From assembly GCA_002099365.1 (NCBI GenBank), contig MSED01000004.1:2852001-2916000 (forward strand): DNA of 64,000 nucleotides, read 5' to 3'. Position 1 is the first letter of the stretch, and each line of letters begins with the position of its first letter. This stretch comes from Phialophora verrucosa. Lineage: Eukaryota; Ascomycota; Eurotiomycetes; Chaetothyriales; Herpotrichiellaceae. The translations under genes were made by a program, and so were the position numbers. This document shows positions 22,550 to 33,075 of this stretch, in pieces. A model generated the notes under the pieces. The model made no database searches. It worked only from the letters and a program-made list of their open reading frames with translations, and was not told the origin of the DNA.

Positions 22550-23207
22550 GCTGCCTATTCTGATGTGGTGATATGGGTAGGCCGGTTTATTCATACGGCG
22601 TTGAGGGGGAAGTGAGAGGAGTGAGGATTGCACCGCAATACCGTCGTGGATAAGTAGTCGGTGAAAAGTGACACTTCTGTTGGGTCACTAAGTTCTGCGC
22701 CCTGGGTTAGGTCAGACTGGTCAAGTCAAGTCAAGTGGCTGGCTAGCTGCGCAATGCTATGCTATGACTCGGAAGGGAACTGAGACATACCTGAGCAATC
22801 AATGTCATGAACACTAATGAAGACCAGGCGAGAGAGAAGAAGATATAGCGAGCAACTCCACGTACACGCTAAGGGGCAGGTAAAGTCCAGGTTTGAAGAG
22901 TATGAGACAAGGTGGAGGCCACGAAAAATGGGTGCGAGGGAAGATGAACCGATAATGGAGGTCAAGGCAAGGGCACATGACAGTTGTGTGCGAAGAGCAA
23001 ACCGAAGGGTATCACGGCTGTCGAAGGCATGCAACGTAGTTTATGAGGCCGAACAGATCAAAGGTGAATCGAGAGAGAGAGGAATGAAGCAGCGCTCATC
23101 GAGATAACTGACTGAATGACCATGGCCAACCATATTGCGCCTTCCCCTACTTTGTTTGCTCACTGTACATCTTGTGAAACTCTGCTGAACCGGACGAGAA
23201 ACACCAG
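22550..23207. other. Intergenic region upstream of the cysteine-rich protein gene
   Basis: About 650 bp between the start of the cysteine-rich gene and the stop of the arylsulfotransferase gene, both on the minus strand. A directly repeated AAGTC tract occurs at about 22723-22735 (GGTCAAGTCAAGTCAAGTGG). No coding frame is supported. Confidence 0.45.
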
Positions 23208-24344
23208 TCAGTTCGGCAACCGCAACCAAGGCAGCTCCTCCGGCGTATACTTGTACGCCCGGAACACGGCATTCGCAGGGAAATCAAACCCGATGTCGAC
23301 CAACTCCGGCGCATTCAACTGCTTGTAATCCGCAAAATGAGGATTGACATATTCAAAGCAAATCTTCCCCTCAGGGGTGACTTCGAACATGCGCCCAAAC
23401 ACCGCCTCTGTGATCAGCGTGTTGCCGTTTTTGAGTCGTTGGGCACCGCCCATGAACGGTGAGAAGAAGGCGTTGGGCATCGAGCGATCGCGGTACTCCC
23501 AGACTATCTTCTTGGTTGCGCGGTCGACTTGGATGATGCGGGAGTAGGTCGAGCTCTCTCGGTAGCGGAATGTGCCATTGTCGAAGATCAGGATGCTGCC
23601 GTCGTCCAGTTCGCTCGCGCAGTGTTGTTGGGCTACGACCGTGCTGTCCAGATGCCAAATGACTTCGCCAGTTTCGCGGCTGATGACGACGACTGATGAG
23701 ACGCTTCGGAGGGAGGCGAGGATGTTTCCGTCCTTCAGCAGTTGGACACTGTTGATCAGGGGCCAGTGTTCCCGGGCGAAGTGAGGATGAAGGGGGAACT
23801 TTTCGGGGTCGAGGTGCTCGATGGCGCGCCAATGGAATAGTATATTGTTGTTTTCAGCAGGGTCGACCAGCTTGATGCAGTCTGCATAAACATTCCCGTC
23901 TGGTGCCTCTGAGTCCGGGATGCCGCCAGGTATGGTTGTGGCTTGTTCAGGTGTCAGAGCTTCCAGGGTTGTGTACAGCAGTTGTCCGTTATCGAGGTGA
24001 TGCTGATCGTGGTGCGCCAGGGGATCTCGATACTCGGAGATGACCTTCCCATGAGGGTCGACTTGCATCATGACTCCGCCACGATATTTCTGCCACATGG
24101 GGAACAATCTCGGTGCGTCAGGGTGGACCCCATTGTACGCGAGGTTGCCGTTAGGAAGGATTCGAGAGTGGCGTCCAGGGCGATAGGGAAGGTCCCAGCG
24201 GTGGACTTCCATTCCAGTATTGGCGATCAGTCGAACCGTGCCGGGACTGGTAAGGTGGGTATAGAGGAGGTAGCCTGGCGACGCCATACTGTGGTCAACG
24301 CCTCGAAGACCGACTCCTCGGCGGGCAAGAGTGTTTTGGTCCAT
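23208..24344 (-). CDS. Arylsulfotransferase (ASST)-family protein
   Basis: The uninterrupted 378-residue frame shows the repeated blade-like motifs of the arylsulfotransferase beta-propeller family. These include HSRILPNGNLAYNG, HHDQHHLDNGQLLY, INSVQLLKDGNILASLRS, IFDNGTFRYRESSTYSRIIQ and GAQRLKNGNTLITEA. Bacterial members move sulfate between phenolic compounds in a PAPS-independent way using a catalytic His. Candidate histidines are present (HHDQHH, EHWPLI), but the catalytic one cannot be fixed here. There is no N-terminal signal peptide, so a cytoplasmic location is likely, unlike the bacterial periplasmic enzymes. It is divergent from the nucleobase permease, with a shared 511-bp promoter. 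Confidence 0.85.
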   Translation of the reverse strand: MDQNTLARRGVGLRGVDHSMASPGYLLYTHLTSPGTVRLIANTGMEVHRWDLPYRPGRHSRILPNGNLAYNGVHPDAPRLFPMWQKYRGGVMMQVDPHGKVISEYRDPLAHHDQHHLDNGQLLYTTLEALTPEQATTIPGGIPDSEAPDGNVYADCIKLVDPAENNNILFHWRAIEHLDPEKFPLHPHFAREHWPLINSVQLLKDGNILASLRSVSSVVVISRETGEVIWHLDSTVVAQQHCASELDDGSILIFDNGTFRYRESSTYSRIIQVDRATKKIVWEYRDRSMPNAFFSPFMGGAQRLKNGNTLITEAVFGRMFEVTPEGKICFEYVNPHFADYKQLNAPELVDIGFDFPANAVFRAYKYTPEELPWLRLPN

Positions 24345-24855
24345 GATCGATTGAGAGTTGATGGCCGAATACTGGATTGGGTCTGTTCAGGGCGCTTGAA
24401 GTGAATGAAAGGCTTGGATCTCCCCCATTCTTATATACCCAAGACGCTGCGACAAGCGCCAAAGGGCTTGTCTAGGAATGCAGCCACTCGAAGTGGATCG
24501 GCGGCATGCTTGGTCTTCGCCATGCGAGGCTGCGATTGTGTGATAGGTGAGAGCCAATTGCATTGAGGAACAGCCTACGGCAAGACCGCGGCAAGCGGCT
24601 TGGAGACCCTGTGCCCGCGGCATGCCGAGGAGGATAACGGGATTCCCTATCTGGACCCGCGGCATGCTGTACCAGATGATAATGATAGTCTTACCAACAC
24701 CACGAACATCGTGATTGCGTGCTCATGAGGCACCGATGAGGTGCTACTGGAATTGAAGCATAAAAGAAAGCTGGTATCCGTGTTGGTGTTCACCATGACC
24801 AGCAACAGTCCTTACTGGGTCAGTCTTGCAAAAGGTCAACTTCCATCTGATCGCA
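24345..24855. promoter_or_regulatory. Shared divergent promoter with repeated CGGCATGC elements
   Basis: This interval drives the arylsulfotransferase-family gene leftwards and the NCS1 permease rightwards. It contains an exact 12-mer CCCGCGGCATGC twice (24614-24625 and 24656-24667). A third core CGGCATGC lies at 24502-24509, and a degenerate copy ACCGCGGCAAGC at 24585-24596. CGG half-sites are typical targets of Zn2Cys6 regulators, and such a regulator is encoded just downstream of the permease. A binding role is inferred. Confidence 0.5.
24614..24667. repeat. Two exact copies of CCCGCGGCATGC
   Basis: Copies start 42 bp apart in the same orientation. Each contains the palindromes CCGCGG and GCATGC overlapping by two bases. 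They lie near the centre of a divergent promoter. Confidence 0.9.
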
Positions 24856-26524
24856 ATGGACAAGTACACCAGCGATAAGGCATCGGTGGGCAAAACCGAG
24901 TCGTGTGATCATGTTGTCGAGGACTCCGTCGAAGAGAAAGCGCTGCGCCCAAACCTGTTCTCGGGATCATGGTTCAGGTCCATTCTTTTGACTGTGGAGA
25001 CAAGGGGCATTCAGCGTGTGACCGAGGAGGAAAGGAAGCAGAATACGAGCAAGGTTTGGAATGCTTGCACCTTCTGGTACGGTGCTCCTTTTCTTTGACC
25101 CGTGTTCCCGGCTAATGTCTCCAGGCTGAGTGCAAACATGGCCGTCGCCACTCTCAATGTTGGCTCGGTTGGCGGTGCCATGGGCTTGTCATTCTGGGAC
25201 TGCTTCATCATCATCCTGGTCGTCAATCTCGTCAGTTGCATGATCCCAGCCTGGACAGCAGGCTTTGGGCTCACTGGACTGCGCATGACTTCCTTCTCGT
25301 AAGCAACCTATGATCTCCCGAAGACCGCAACACTGACCTGGGCAGCCGATATTCATTCGGGTATTGGGGCAATCTCCTCGTGGTGATCTTTTCGATGGTC
25401 TCCACAACAGGTTGGAATGCAGTCAACTCAATCTCGGGCGCCTCTGTCCTCAACGCACTTTCTGACGGCAGATGCCCGACCTGGTTGGGAGTCGTGATTA
25501 TCTGCACGACGGTCTGGGTTATCTGTGCCCTTGGCATTCACTGGATTCACCAGCTCGATGCTTTCCTATGGATCCCACCGTTCGTTGTCTGGTGTGTCAC
25601 CGCCGGCTGCGGTGCCTCGCAGTTCTCGGGAAATGCAATCAAGACACCCTCCGGTGCAAACGGGGCAGCTTCTGCACTCTCATTCATCGCCGTCATCTTC
25701 TCTTTTGCCGTCTCCTGGATCAATTGTGCGGCCGATTATAATGTCAGAATGCCAGTCAACACCTCCCGAGCACAGATCTTCATCGCGACCTATGTGGGAA
25801 TAGCGGTTCCGACCGTTCTTGTTCAGACGCTTGGAGCAGCCCTGTACACTGGCACAGCTGTCAATCCAGAATGGAAGCTTGCATTCAAGGAGAGTGGAAT
25901 TGGAGGTCCCCTCAAGCTGGCCTTAGAGCCTGCTGGGGGCTTCGGCAAGTTTCTCTTGGTTCTTGCTGGACTGAGTGCCATCCCGGTAAGTTGACAGCTC
26001 TCCCTCTGGACTCGTAGCTGACGAAAACAAAGAATAACATTCCCAACAACTATTCTTTCGCCATGCATGCGCAGAACTTTGGTCCATGGGCTGCACGCAT
26101 TCCTCGAATTGTCCTCGTGACGTTCGGGTTTGTCGTGGCCATCATTGTTGGCGCTTGTGCGGCAGAGTTCTTCGATGACACTCTCCAGACATTCTTGAGT
26201 ATTATCGGGTACTGGACTATAATCCATCTTGTCATTGTTGCAGAGGAGCACCTCATCTTCAGAGCTCGCCGCTGGAGCAACTATGATCTGGACGCTTGGG
26301 ACAAGCCAGCTCTGCTTCCTTTTGGCTGGGCGGCCATTGGAGCATTTGGATTTGGTTTCTTGGGCGCCGCGCTGGGCATGAAGACGGCATGGTACACGGC
26401 TCCAATTGCTGGGTTGGTCTCAACGAGGGGCGCAAATCTTGGGCATGAGCTGACGTTTGCCTTTTCCGCACTTGCTTTCCCAGTCTTTCGGTATGTGGAG
26501 AAGAAGTACAATGGCGGCAAATAG
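24856..26524 (+). CDS. NCS1-family nucleobase permease (cytosine/purine permease, Fcy2-like)
   Basis: Four exons encode 508 residues (introns 25077-25124, 25299-25345, 25986-26032, all 47-48 bp). The start MDKYTSDKASVGKTESC is the first ATG of the frame. Signatures of the Fcy branch are RGIQRVTEEERKQNTSKVWN, WNACTFWLSANMAVATL, GSVGGAMGLSFWDC, RYSFGYWGN and NNIPNNYSFAMHAQNFGPW. Twelve membrane segments are expected. The family couples proton flow to uptake of cytosine, purines or related bases such as pyridoxine at the plasma membrane. The exact substrate is unknown. It shares its promoter with the arylsulfotransferase gene and is followed, convergently, by a Zn2Cys6 regulator only 56 bp away. 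Confidence 0.93.
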
Positions 26525-26580
26525 TGGCGGAGACAGAGCTCTGTATGCCCATAAGATCGCACGTCTCAGTATCTTAAAAA

Positions 26581-28524
26581 TTAAAGGTTGTTCTCATTAA
26601 ACGGCTCCCAGTCTGGTATAAAATCCCAGTTCCCAGTGCTCATCGGATCTGGCCCGAGTATTTCGGGGAAGTTGGCCCAGAATGAGAAATCTGCCCATGC
26701 GTTGTTCTCCTCCAAGGTAATTGGGGACGGCCTGGCGGTTGGGCGGAGCTTTTTGTGGAAAGCATCGACGATGTTGCCCAGCGTAAATGCAGCGTGGCAC
26801 GGCAGACCTATCGACTTGAGCCAGGACACGAGTGTCGATATCAGTGAATCCAGCTCTGCAATATCATGGGAACGAGCCAATTGCTCATCGTACATGTGCA
26901 ATAACTTGCAGAGTGTGACGGCGGCAAATGTGATCATGTGGTAGATGTGGTCTGAAAGGTGCTTCGTGCGGTCGTCAGTCGTATTCATCGCCAGAGAGAT
27001 GATGGCAGCTGACAGCCGAACCATCTCACTCAGCAGGCTTTCACGGACCCTCGCAGAACGCGTCTTGAGGGACTGATCGTATGCAAGAAGCTGTGCGAAG
27101 CTGAATCCCATCTCGAGGAATTGTGAGCGCGGCTGATCTAGAGAGAACCATCAGAACAGCGGAGCGCCGCTAACCACGGGTTTCGTACAGACCTAAAACG
27201 AGTTTCCAAGTCTGCCTCCATTGTTGCAGGGCTGACTGGGCTTTGGGAAGATCAACATCTCCCAGACAGCAGTTCTCGTAGAGAACCCAATACAGTTGAA
27301 CTTCTGCGACCATTCGCATCTCGAAATTTGTTGCATTGTCAGAGGCTAGGATATCTTGACACCTGTCAATTTGAGCGCGTCCGATTACCGACCTGCGCCT
27401 GGTGCCTACTGAGTAGCTATCAGTGTCAGTATCTTGAGTTCCATGTTGCTGAAAGTTGTAGAACTTTACTGTAAGTGGACCAAGCAGAGATGGTTCCAAA
27501 GTTTCAACGCGGCCGTGCCCCGTTTAGTGCCGCGAGACGCACCATTAAGGATTTCCGAGAAGATATCACTAGAGAGGCAGTGCTGAATAGCAAAGCCGCT
27601 TAGCAGCCAACTATCGATACTCAAAGGCACTTGTCCAACGGTAGTTGACCACATGCTGAGAATAACTGCCGCCTGGAAGAAGTCAAATGTCTGCGGTGTG
27701 GAGAGCAACGCACTGGACAGAAGACTCTTTGATTTTTCGAATAGCTCTGGAGCGAGCCGGAGCGCGAGATCTGAGTTGGTATGTCGGACAGCGATTAGGC
27801 AACAAGCGCTCAGCAGGAGAGGCGACTTTCTGGTTTCTTTCAAAAGATCATCCGTTGAGTGGAAAGATTCAAAAAATACCCAACGCCCATAATGCTCGAG
27901 GAATCTGTGAAGCCATATCAGCGGCCTTCTGCGTAGCTGCGAAAGAGAGCGCCTACATGACCAGCAGCGCTGAAGCCTGCTGGCTCGACAAGGTGCCTTC
28001 CCCAATGAGATCAGGATCTTGGGCCTCTGCTCCGGACCGCGCACTGCGAATGGCACCGGGAGACTCAACGCCTATTTCCGTAGCAAGGTCTCGGATGACA
28101 AAGACTGGGGCAGACGCCGCATTCCTCGTATGATCGGGCGCCTCGCGCTGGCGGGCTTGCGACGGACGCGATAGGGCGGGACCCGAGGCAGTCTCGTCGT
28201 CCAAGGCGATTCCAAATCGACTCACTATAGTACCCACAGCCTTCTCAAGTCGGGCGAGTCTATAAAATGTGAGTTGATAGAGGTTCCAAGGAGCGTATCC
28301 ACAGACCTGGCGTCCGTCGAGTCGCCTGACTGCCTACTCCCTGCAACGCTCACAGGAATCCCATTTACAGGTCTCGACGTCCGTCCAGAGGCAAGGGAGC
28401 ATTCGGCGCCAACTTTTTCACAGCGCAGACACGGTGCGCCTGCACTTCTGGCTTCATAGCAACGCGTCTTGAGTCTTCGACATGATGTGCAAGCTCGCGC
28501 AGCTCGCGACGTATCCGAGGGCAT
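26581..28524 (-). CDS. Zn2Cys6 transcription factor (Leu3/War1-like zinc cluster)
   Basis: Five exons encode 578 residues (introns 28260-28306, 27905-27956, 27417-27469, 27138-27192). The N-terminal zinc cluster has six cysteines at residues 12, 15, 22, 32, 35 and 42. Its spacing, C-x2-C-x6-C-x9-C-x2-C-x6-C, has the longer middle loop seen in Leu3/War1-type factors. A short helix (RLARLEKAVGTIVSRFG) follows as a dimerisation candidate. A fungal-specific middle homology region contains LEHYGRWVFF, SPLLLSACCLIAVRHT, WSTTVGQVPLSIDSWLLSG and NFEMRMVAEVQLYW. The C-terminus is acidic and aromatic (NWDFIPDWEPFNENNL), typical of an activation domain. The second junction uses a GTAGGC donor and is the least certain. 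It probably regulates neighbouring genes; this is inferred from position. Confidence 0.88.
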
Positions 28525-29050
28525 GAGGATCGGCTAGGAAGGAGAAAAAAGAGATCCTCCCATACTGTTCTCAACGATCCATGTTGCAAAGAAGGACAGG
28601 AAATATGGCTGACATCTCCAAATGTTCAACCTCCTCGATGCGATGGCAGGAAGCTGGAAAACGAACAATCGAAGACAGGCACGCTAAGGGGCCCGTAGTG
28701 TGAGATATGTGTTCCGATTGGTCAAATATTAAAGGTCGACTTGGCGGGGTTGCTCAATTTACAGCAGCAGGAGATACGCGAACTTCCACCGACACTTCGT
28801 ACACGGGCTTCTGTTCCCTTCCAGCCTCAGTGCCACGCCTAGAGCCGAACCACTCACCGCAGGTACGCACAGATGGGTGGCATAATATGGAATGCTGGCC
28901 CCTGAAGTTGACAGCATCTATGCGGACATCGCCTCTGCCCAACAGGACCCAGGGTTTTGCCCTATCCTGATTCATGCTTCGTGCTATCATGCAACAAAGA
29001 GGCAGTCACAAATAGGCCAACGGGCGCCATTACGGCTTCAGAACCCAGCT
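28525..29050. other. Intergenic region between the regulator and a gene relic
   Basis: About 520 bp that should contain the promoter of the Zn2Cys6 gene (minus strand). Frames here are open but look random. No clear TATA box is seen. Confidence 0.4.
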
Positions 29051-30548
29051 ATGGATCCTCCGCCTCTATATTTCCCATATGTGTGCGCAAACATTCCGCT
29101 CACACTTCTCTGTCTTCCTCAAGAGAAGGTTGAGGGCGCGGACTGTTCTTGGATACCACGGTTTCCGGACACAAGCTCTGCGCTGGTTCGTCTCAATGAC
29201 TTCCACGGCAATTTGCTTAGAGAAGAAGATGGCTTTTCCCTGAAGGTTACCCTGACAGTTCAACATTTGCTATCATTTTGCGCGATACGACTATTCATAA
29301 AGGCGGCTTCATCCTCAAATGTTCCGGTGACGGAAGTTACTACAGAATTCTTGCGGACACGAGGCATTGCACGCTGGGACCTCTGCAGCATCAAGGAGCC
29401 TGTTTCTCTTCACCTTGGATCGCGTTACTGAAAGCAAATGGTATAAAGGATGTCACTCTGAGATCCTGTCCGAAGAAGAGACGACCACGAAGCTCAAGTA
29501 TAGGGGGAGGTTCTGTTTCCTGGGCTCAGGCAGTGGAAACCTCGAAGATCAAGTCCTTGTTGGCGAATGCTTTCCGAAGCTTTGCGACGTTTCTCGCAAA
29601 ATGATTCTGGTCGAGGGTCAGTTATGAATCACACCATTCAAACGTGCGGTTGTTGGTGGCTTAGCCAACATATCGTTCCTGTCGCTCGACTACACACCTG
29701 ATTCGCTAACATGTATGCTTAACAGATGTTGCAAATTGGCCGAAAGCAGACTGGTTCCGATTAAAGACCTTGCCATTCATCAGCGTTGTTGACACACATT
29801 TCGAAAACATGGACCGCCGCATTCTACCCGGCTATCACCATAACTTTCTCTCTCGGTTGTATACCGATACTCTTCAACATGGACATAGACACTCTTTCTG
29901 TAGTAGGCAAGTACTTCTTACCTGGCTGGTGGTTCTTGACCCGGATCCTGTACGCGTTGGTGGAGCGAGCGTACTGGGAACGATGGCTGGCGCCAGTGCG
30001 TTCAACAGCGATGGGCGGCAACGTTCCACGACAACGAAGCAGCAAGAAAACTCTTGTCCCGCGGATCACCCACCCTCTCGTTTGCGCTGTGGACGCACAT
30101 GCCACTCTTTCTCGTCGCTTTCGGCACCCTGGCTTGCGCATGGGCATATCCGGCACATCGAATGCCATACATCTGGTTGTCTGCCACTCTGTTTGCAGAA
30201 CCGCTGGTCTGCTTGGCCTTCACGGTAATCATGGACCTAAAGCACAGGCTTGAGGCAAGCCACCAGACGGACCCTTTCCCATTTCGATGGCGTATAGCAG
30301 CGCTTCTGTGCAATCTGGGAGCGATTTCCGCACTTGTGTTGGCTGCGAAGGCCCTTTTTATCACAGGCCCCTGGGAGATGCAAGGGCTCGAGCTTCAGGC
30401 TTTTGAAGTATCTCTACTTTGGTTGATTATTTCCTGCCTCGGGTGCTGTTTCTGGGCGACCGGTCTACTGAGTGTGCTTTGCGTGTGGTATCGAGGCCAG
30501 ATTCCATCTACGAAGGGGACCGCACCCACGCACCCAAAACGGAGATGA
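29051..30548 (+). pseudogene. Probable frameshifted gene for a multi-pass membrane protein
   Basis: Coding-like sequence runs through this region but changes frame three times. Segment one (29051 to about 29410) begins MDPPPLYFPYVCANIPLTLL. Near 29410 the frame shifts to a segment with DRVTESKWYKGCHSEILSEE and FCFLGSGSGNLEDQVLVGEC. A good intron (29617-29725, donor GTCAGT, branch GCTAAC) leads to DVANWPKADWFRLKTLPFIS. Near 29820 the frame shifts to a hydrophobic segment (FYPAITITFSLGCIPILF), and near 29970 to a final part with several membrane helices (FALWTHMPLFLVAFGTLACA; SLLWLIISCLGCCFWATGLL). No GT-AG pairs explain these shifts. Each shift has the same sense, equivalent to one extra base. 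This fits a recently decayed gene or repeated sequencing errors. The family is not recognised. Confidence 0.5.
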
Positions 30549-31629
30549 GCAGGGCTGATGAAATAATGCCACGTCATCTTCAAGGATGTGGAGCATTGCA
30601 GAGTGACTTACCTGTTGTCTACACAGCCGATCTCTTACCTAGGTAATTGTGTGAATGCGTTTGTAGTGATTCCGATCGACAATACCCAGTATCGTGTTTG
30701 GGCTACGAGGCGACTAAAACCGAGTACGGTTGAGCACAGTATTACCATAACTCCACGTACTCCGGCACTGCAGCCTTGATCCAATCCACCGCTCCACCAA
30801 GATCTACAAGTCAAACGAAGGGCGGAAGGTTGCAGGGGAACCGTCCCCCGAGTTTGGAGGGGAGTCTGGCGGGTGCGTTCTCTCGATGCTCTCAGCACGC
30901 GCACATTCCCATGGTTCTTCCCTGAATGCTCGGCTTTCCGATCAAGCTAACTCGCCTTTCCACGCGCCCGCGCAACGGATAGAGACCAGAAACAGTGCCC
31001 CTTCAGAAATGTCCACCCAAGGGTAACGCAATCCTTCTCAGGACAGTGATTTACATAAGCTGGATAGGGTGAAGGTGGTGCCAGGGTTGAGGAAGACTAT
31101 ACTGCTGGGAATAATTTGAGATTGACTACTAGCTAGTGGCCACATCGTGTTTTCCGGTTTGACGATCTTAGCTTGGCCTGTTGGCCTGTTGGCAACGGAG
31201 ACAGACTGTGTGAGTGTGGGTACTGAAAATGTGCTTTAAGAGGCCTTTCTCAATGCGCGGATGATAGTGAGTGATGCCTGCGCTCCGACATGCATCCTGG
31301 GACTCTGTCGAGTCGGTCACTCTCCAGCCGGCATCGATGCATGCATCGGCCCTTTGTGGAATCAAAACGGCTCCAGAGTAGGGGTGTTACGATACCACGT
31401 CCGATCTCTGATCGATTTCTTGAGATGCAGGAATATCTGTTTCGCAGGTACTTGAGAAGTCCTAGGGTCACCCGCCGCTGTGTTGATCTTGTTCAATCAG
31501 AATCAAGTTCAGAGTAATGGAACTTTTGTGTGAAACCTTGTGCAGCTCCTATTCGATACCGAGGTAAGCGGGCCGGGCGTCCATGAAGCGAATCTCCAGC
31601 CTTCAAGTAATGAGCTGGCCACGGGGTAG
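30549..31629. other. 1.1 kb intergenic region
   Basis: No frame is convincing. The direct repeat TTGGCCTGTTGGCCTGTTGGC (tandem GGCCTGTT) occurs at about 31173-31193. A GCATCGATGCATGC palindrome-rich stretch lies at 31332-31345. Otherwise nothing is assigned. Confidence 0.4.
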
Positions 31630-32352
31630 CTAACAGCAAACGCCCAGGATTTTCGTAAATTGTTCTTCACCAGCTCGAGTGGCAGCTTCCTTTGCCAGCA
31701 CATCAGCTGTCGTGTTCCAGCCTCTTGGAATTTTCCAGAAGACAACGTGTAACCCTAACTCGCTCCAGCGCTGTAGTTCTGCCAGGTACAACTCCCAAAG
31801 ATCTCGGTTTTTGACTGGTGGACCCCTCGATGTCCTCCACCCGTTAGCCTGCCAAGCATGAATGCTCCGCGTAGCACTGTCAACCACGTATGAAGAGTCG
31901 GACGCAATGACAAGTCTTCGGATGCCCTCGCCATCCCAGGCTCGGAACTGGAGAATTGCAATAACGGCTCGTAGCTCAGCACGATTGCTTGTTTGCGGCT
32001 CCGGCGTCCCTTGTGGGCCATTGAGCTCTAGTCTGAACGACACATTCCCGGCGTGAGAGGTCTCGGTATTGTTGCTAGCACCAGCTCTGGATTCAAGAGG
32101 GTTTGGAGGGCGGAAGACGAACGCACACCCGGCCCTTGCTTGACCGGTGCCATTCCCAAGGCAAGCGCCGTCAGCGAAAATTAGGCACTCGCGGTTGTTT
32201 GTGCGGCGAAGCCAGCGTGGTGACGGTATGGTAGCATTGGGTGGGATGCCCGGTAGAAAGAGAGAGTCAGGTCTTTCAAGCTCATTTGGAGGATGAAACC
32301 GTGTGCCGTTGGAACCTATTTCAATAGCAGGAAATCTGTAATTCCACGCCAT
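31630..32352 (-). CDS. RNase H-fold protein (stand-alone RNase HI-like)
   Basis: From the first in-frame ATG the product is 240 residues. It contains a complete RNase HI-type domain. The first acidic residue is in LIFADGACLGNGTGQARAG, the Glu in SNRAELRAVIAIL, the second Asp in LVIASDSSYVVDSA, and the last in NTTADVLAKEAA. A WxxNGWRTSRGPPVKNRDLW stretch corresponds to the handle region. Such proteins cleave the RNA strand of RNA-DNA hybrids. Many ascomycetes carry several lineage-specific copies. The frame is open for 63 more codons upstream without an ATG, so a short upstream exon is possible. No reverse transcriptase or integrase flanks it, so it is not an obvious retrotransposon remnant. 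Confidence 0.8.
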   Translation of the reverse strand: MAWNYRFPAIEIGSNGTRFHPPNELERPDSLFLPGIPPNATIPSPRWLRRTNNRECLIFADGACLGNGTGQARAGCAFVFRPPNPLESRAGASNNTETSHAGNVSFRLELNGPQGTPEPQTSNRAELRAVIAILQFRAWDGEGIRRLVIASDSSYVVDSATRSIHAWQANGWRTSRGPPVKNRDLWELYLAELQRWSELGLHVVFWKIPRGWNTTADVLAKEAATRAGEEQFTKILGVCC

Positions 32353-32763
32353 TGTGTTCCCGAACAGTTCACCGGTACCGTCAGGACACAAGGCCAGCGC
32401 TGAGCGACGCGGCGCACGGAAAGCTGGGGACTGGGCAACCCTTTGTTGAGCGTATCCTAACGGAACAGAGGGAAGACCGACAGGAACCCCTGTGGTGTCA
32501 TTGGCGCCTCGTACTTGTGTCCATGAAGCTAAGTTGTACAATACAGAAGAGGATGAGGTGATTGACTCAAGAGCGAGAGTTGGCGGTGTGACTTCGGGCG
32601 GCGACAGTTCTGCTTATGATATGATTGGCCGGCGATTTCAGAACTGTACTTGGTACTCGGTACGAGTTTTGTACCTTCCGCCGCGCACAGCACGATTTTT
32701 AATTCTCCCTTGCACCCGTCTGTGACACGACACTCATTCCACGCACAGCAGTCGCTCTTCAAA
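32353..32763. promoter_or_regulatory. Divergent promoter between the RNase H-like and DUF2462 genes
   Basis: A short divergent interval. The plus-strand half has GTACTTGGTACTCGGTACGAGTTTTGTACC, i.e. four closely spaced GTAC tetramers at about 32647-32675, just upstream of the DUF2462 start. The remainder of the open frame reading toward the RNase H-like protein may be exon sequence. Confidence 0.35.
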
Positions 32764-33075
32764 ATGGCGCAAGGACTCCTCAAAAAGCCCTCGAAGCCCT
32801 CATCCTCTTCCTCCAGCAATACCAACAGCAAAGCCTCGTCCGGGAAAATCACCAAGAAGGGCTCCCGAACCATCACGCCCAAGAAAGCCAGCCTGGCCAG
32901 GCAGGCGAAGCTGAACAAGAAGTTTACCGCGGGGTTGACCGCGAAGACGGAGGCCATGCTGGGTGCGAGGGCGGGACATCTGGAGATGCTGGGCCAGGGG
33001 AAGAACAAGGGTGGGGGGAAGAAGGGAAATAAGAATGGGGCCGGTAGCAAAGACGGGAATAAGGCTGGAGGGTAG
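32764..33075 (+). CDS. DUF2462 (UPF0390) small basic protein
   Basis: The 103-residue product starts MAQGLLKKPSKPSSSSSSNT. It is very rich in Lys, Gly, Ser and Ala. The core KITKKGSRTITPKKASLARQ followed by AKLNKKFTAGLTAKTEAMLG matches the small eukaryotic DUF2462/UPF0390 family, whose members look like nucleolar or ribosome-associated basic proteins. The C-terminal Lys/Gly/Asn-rich tail (GKNKGGGKKGNKNGAG) is low complexity. The ATG chosen is the first with a good context (AAAATGG) and yields the family's usual N-terminus. The function in fungi is not established. Confidence 0.85.
   Translation: MAQGLLKKPSKPSSSSSSNTNSKASSGKITKKGSRTITPKKASLARQAKLNKKFTAGLTAKTEAMLGARAGHLEMLGQGKNKGGGKKGNKNGAGSKDGNKAGG

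Noticed and set aside
31630..32352. Interpretation of the RNase H domain as part of a LINE or LTR retrotransposon
   Set aside because: No reverse transcriptase, integrase, gag, terminal repeat or poly-A tail is found beside it.
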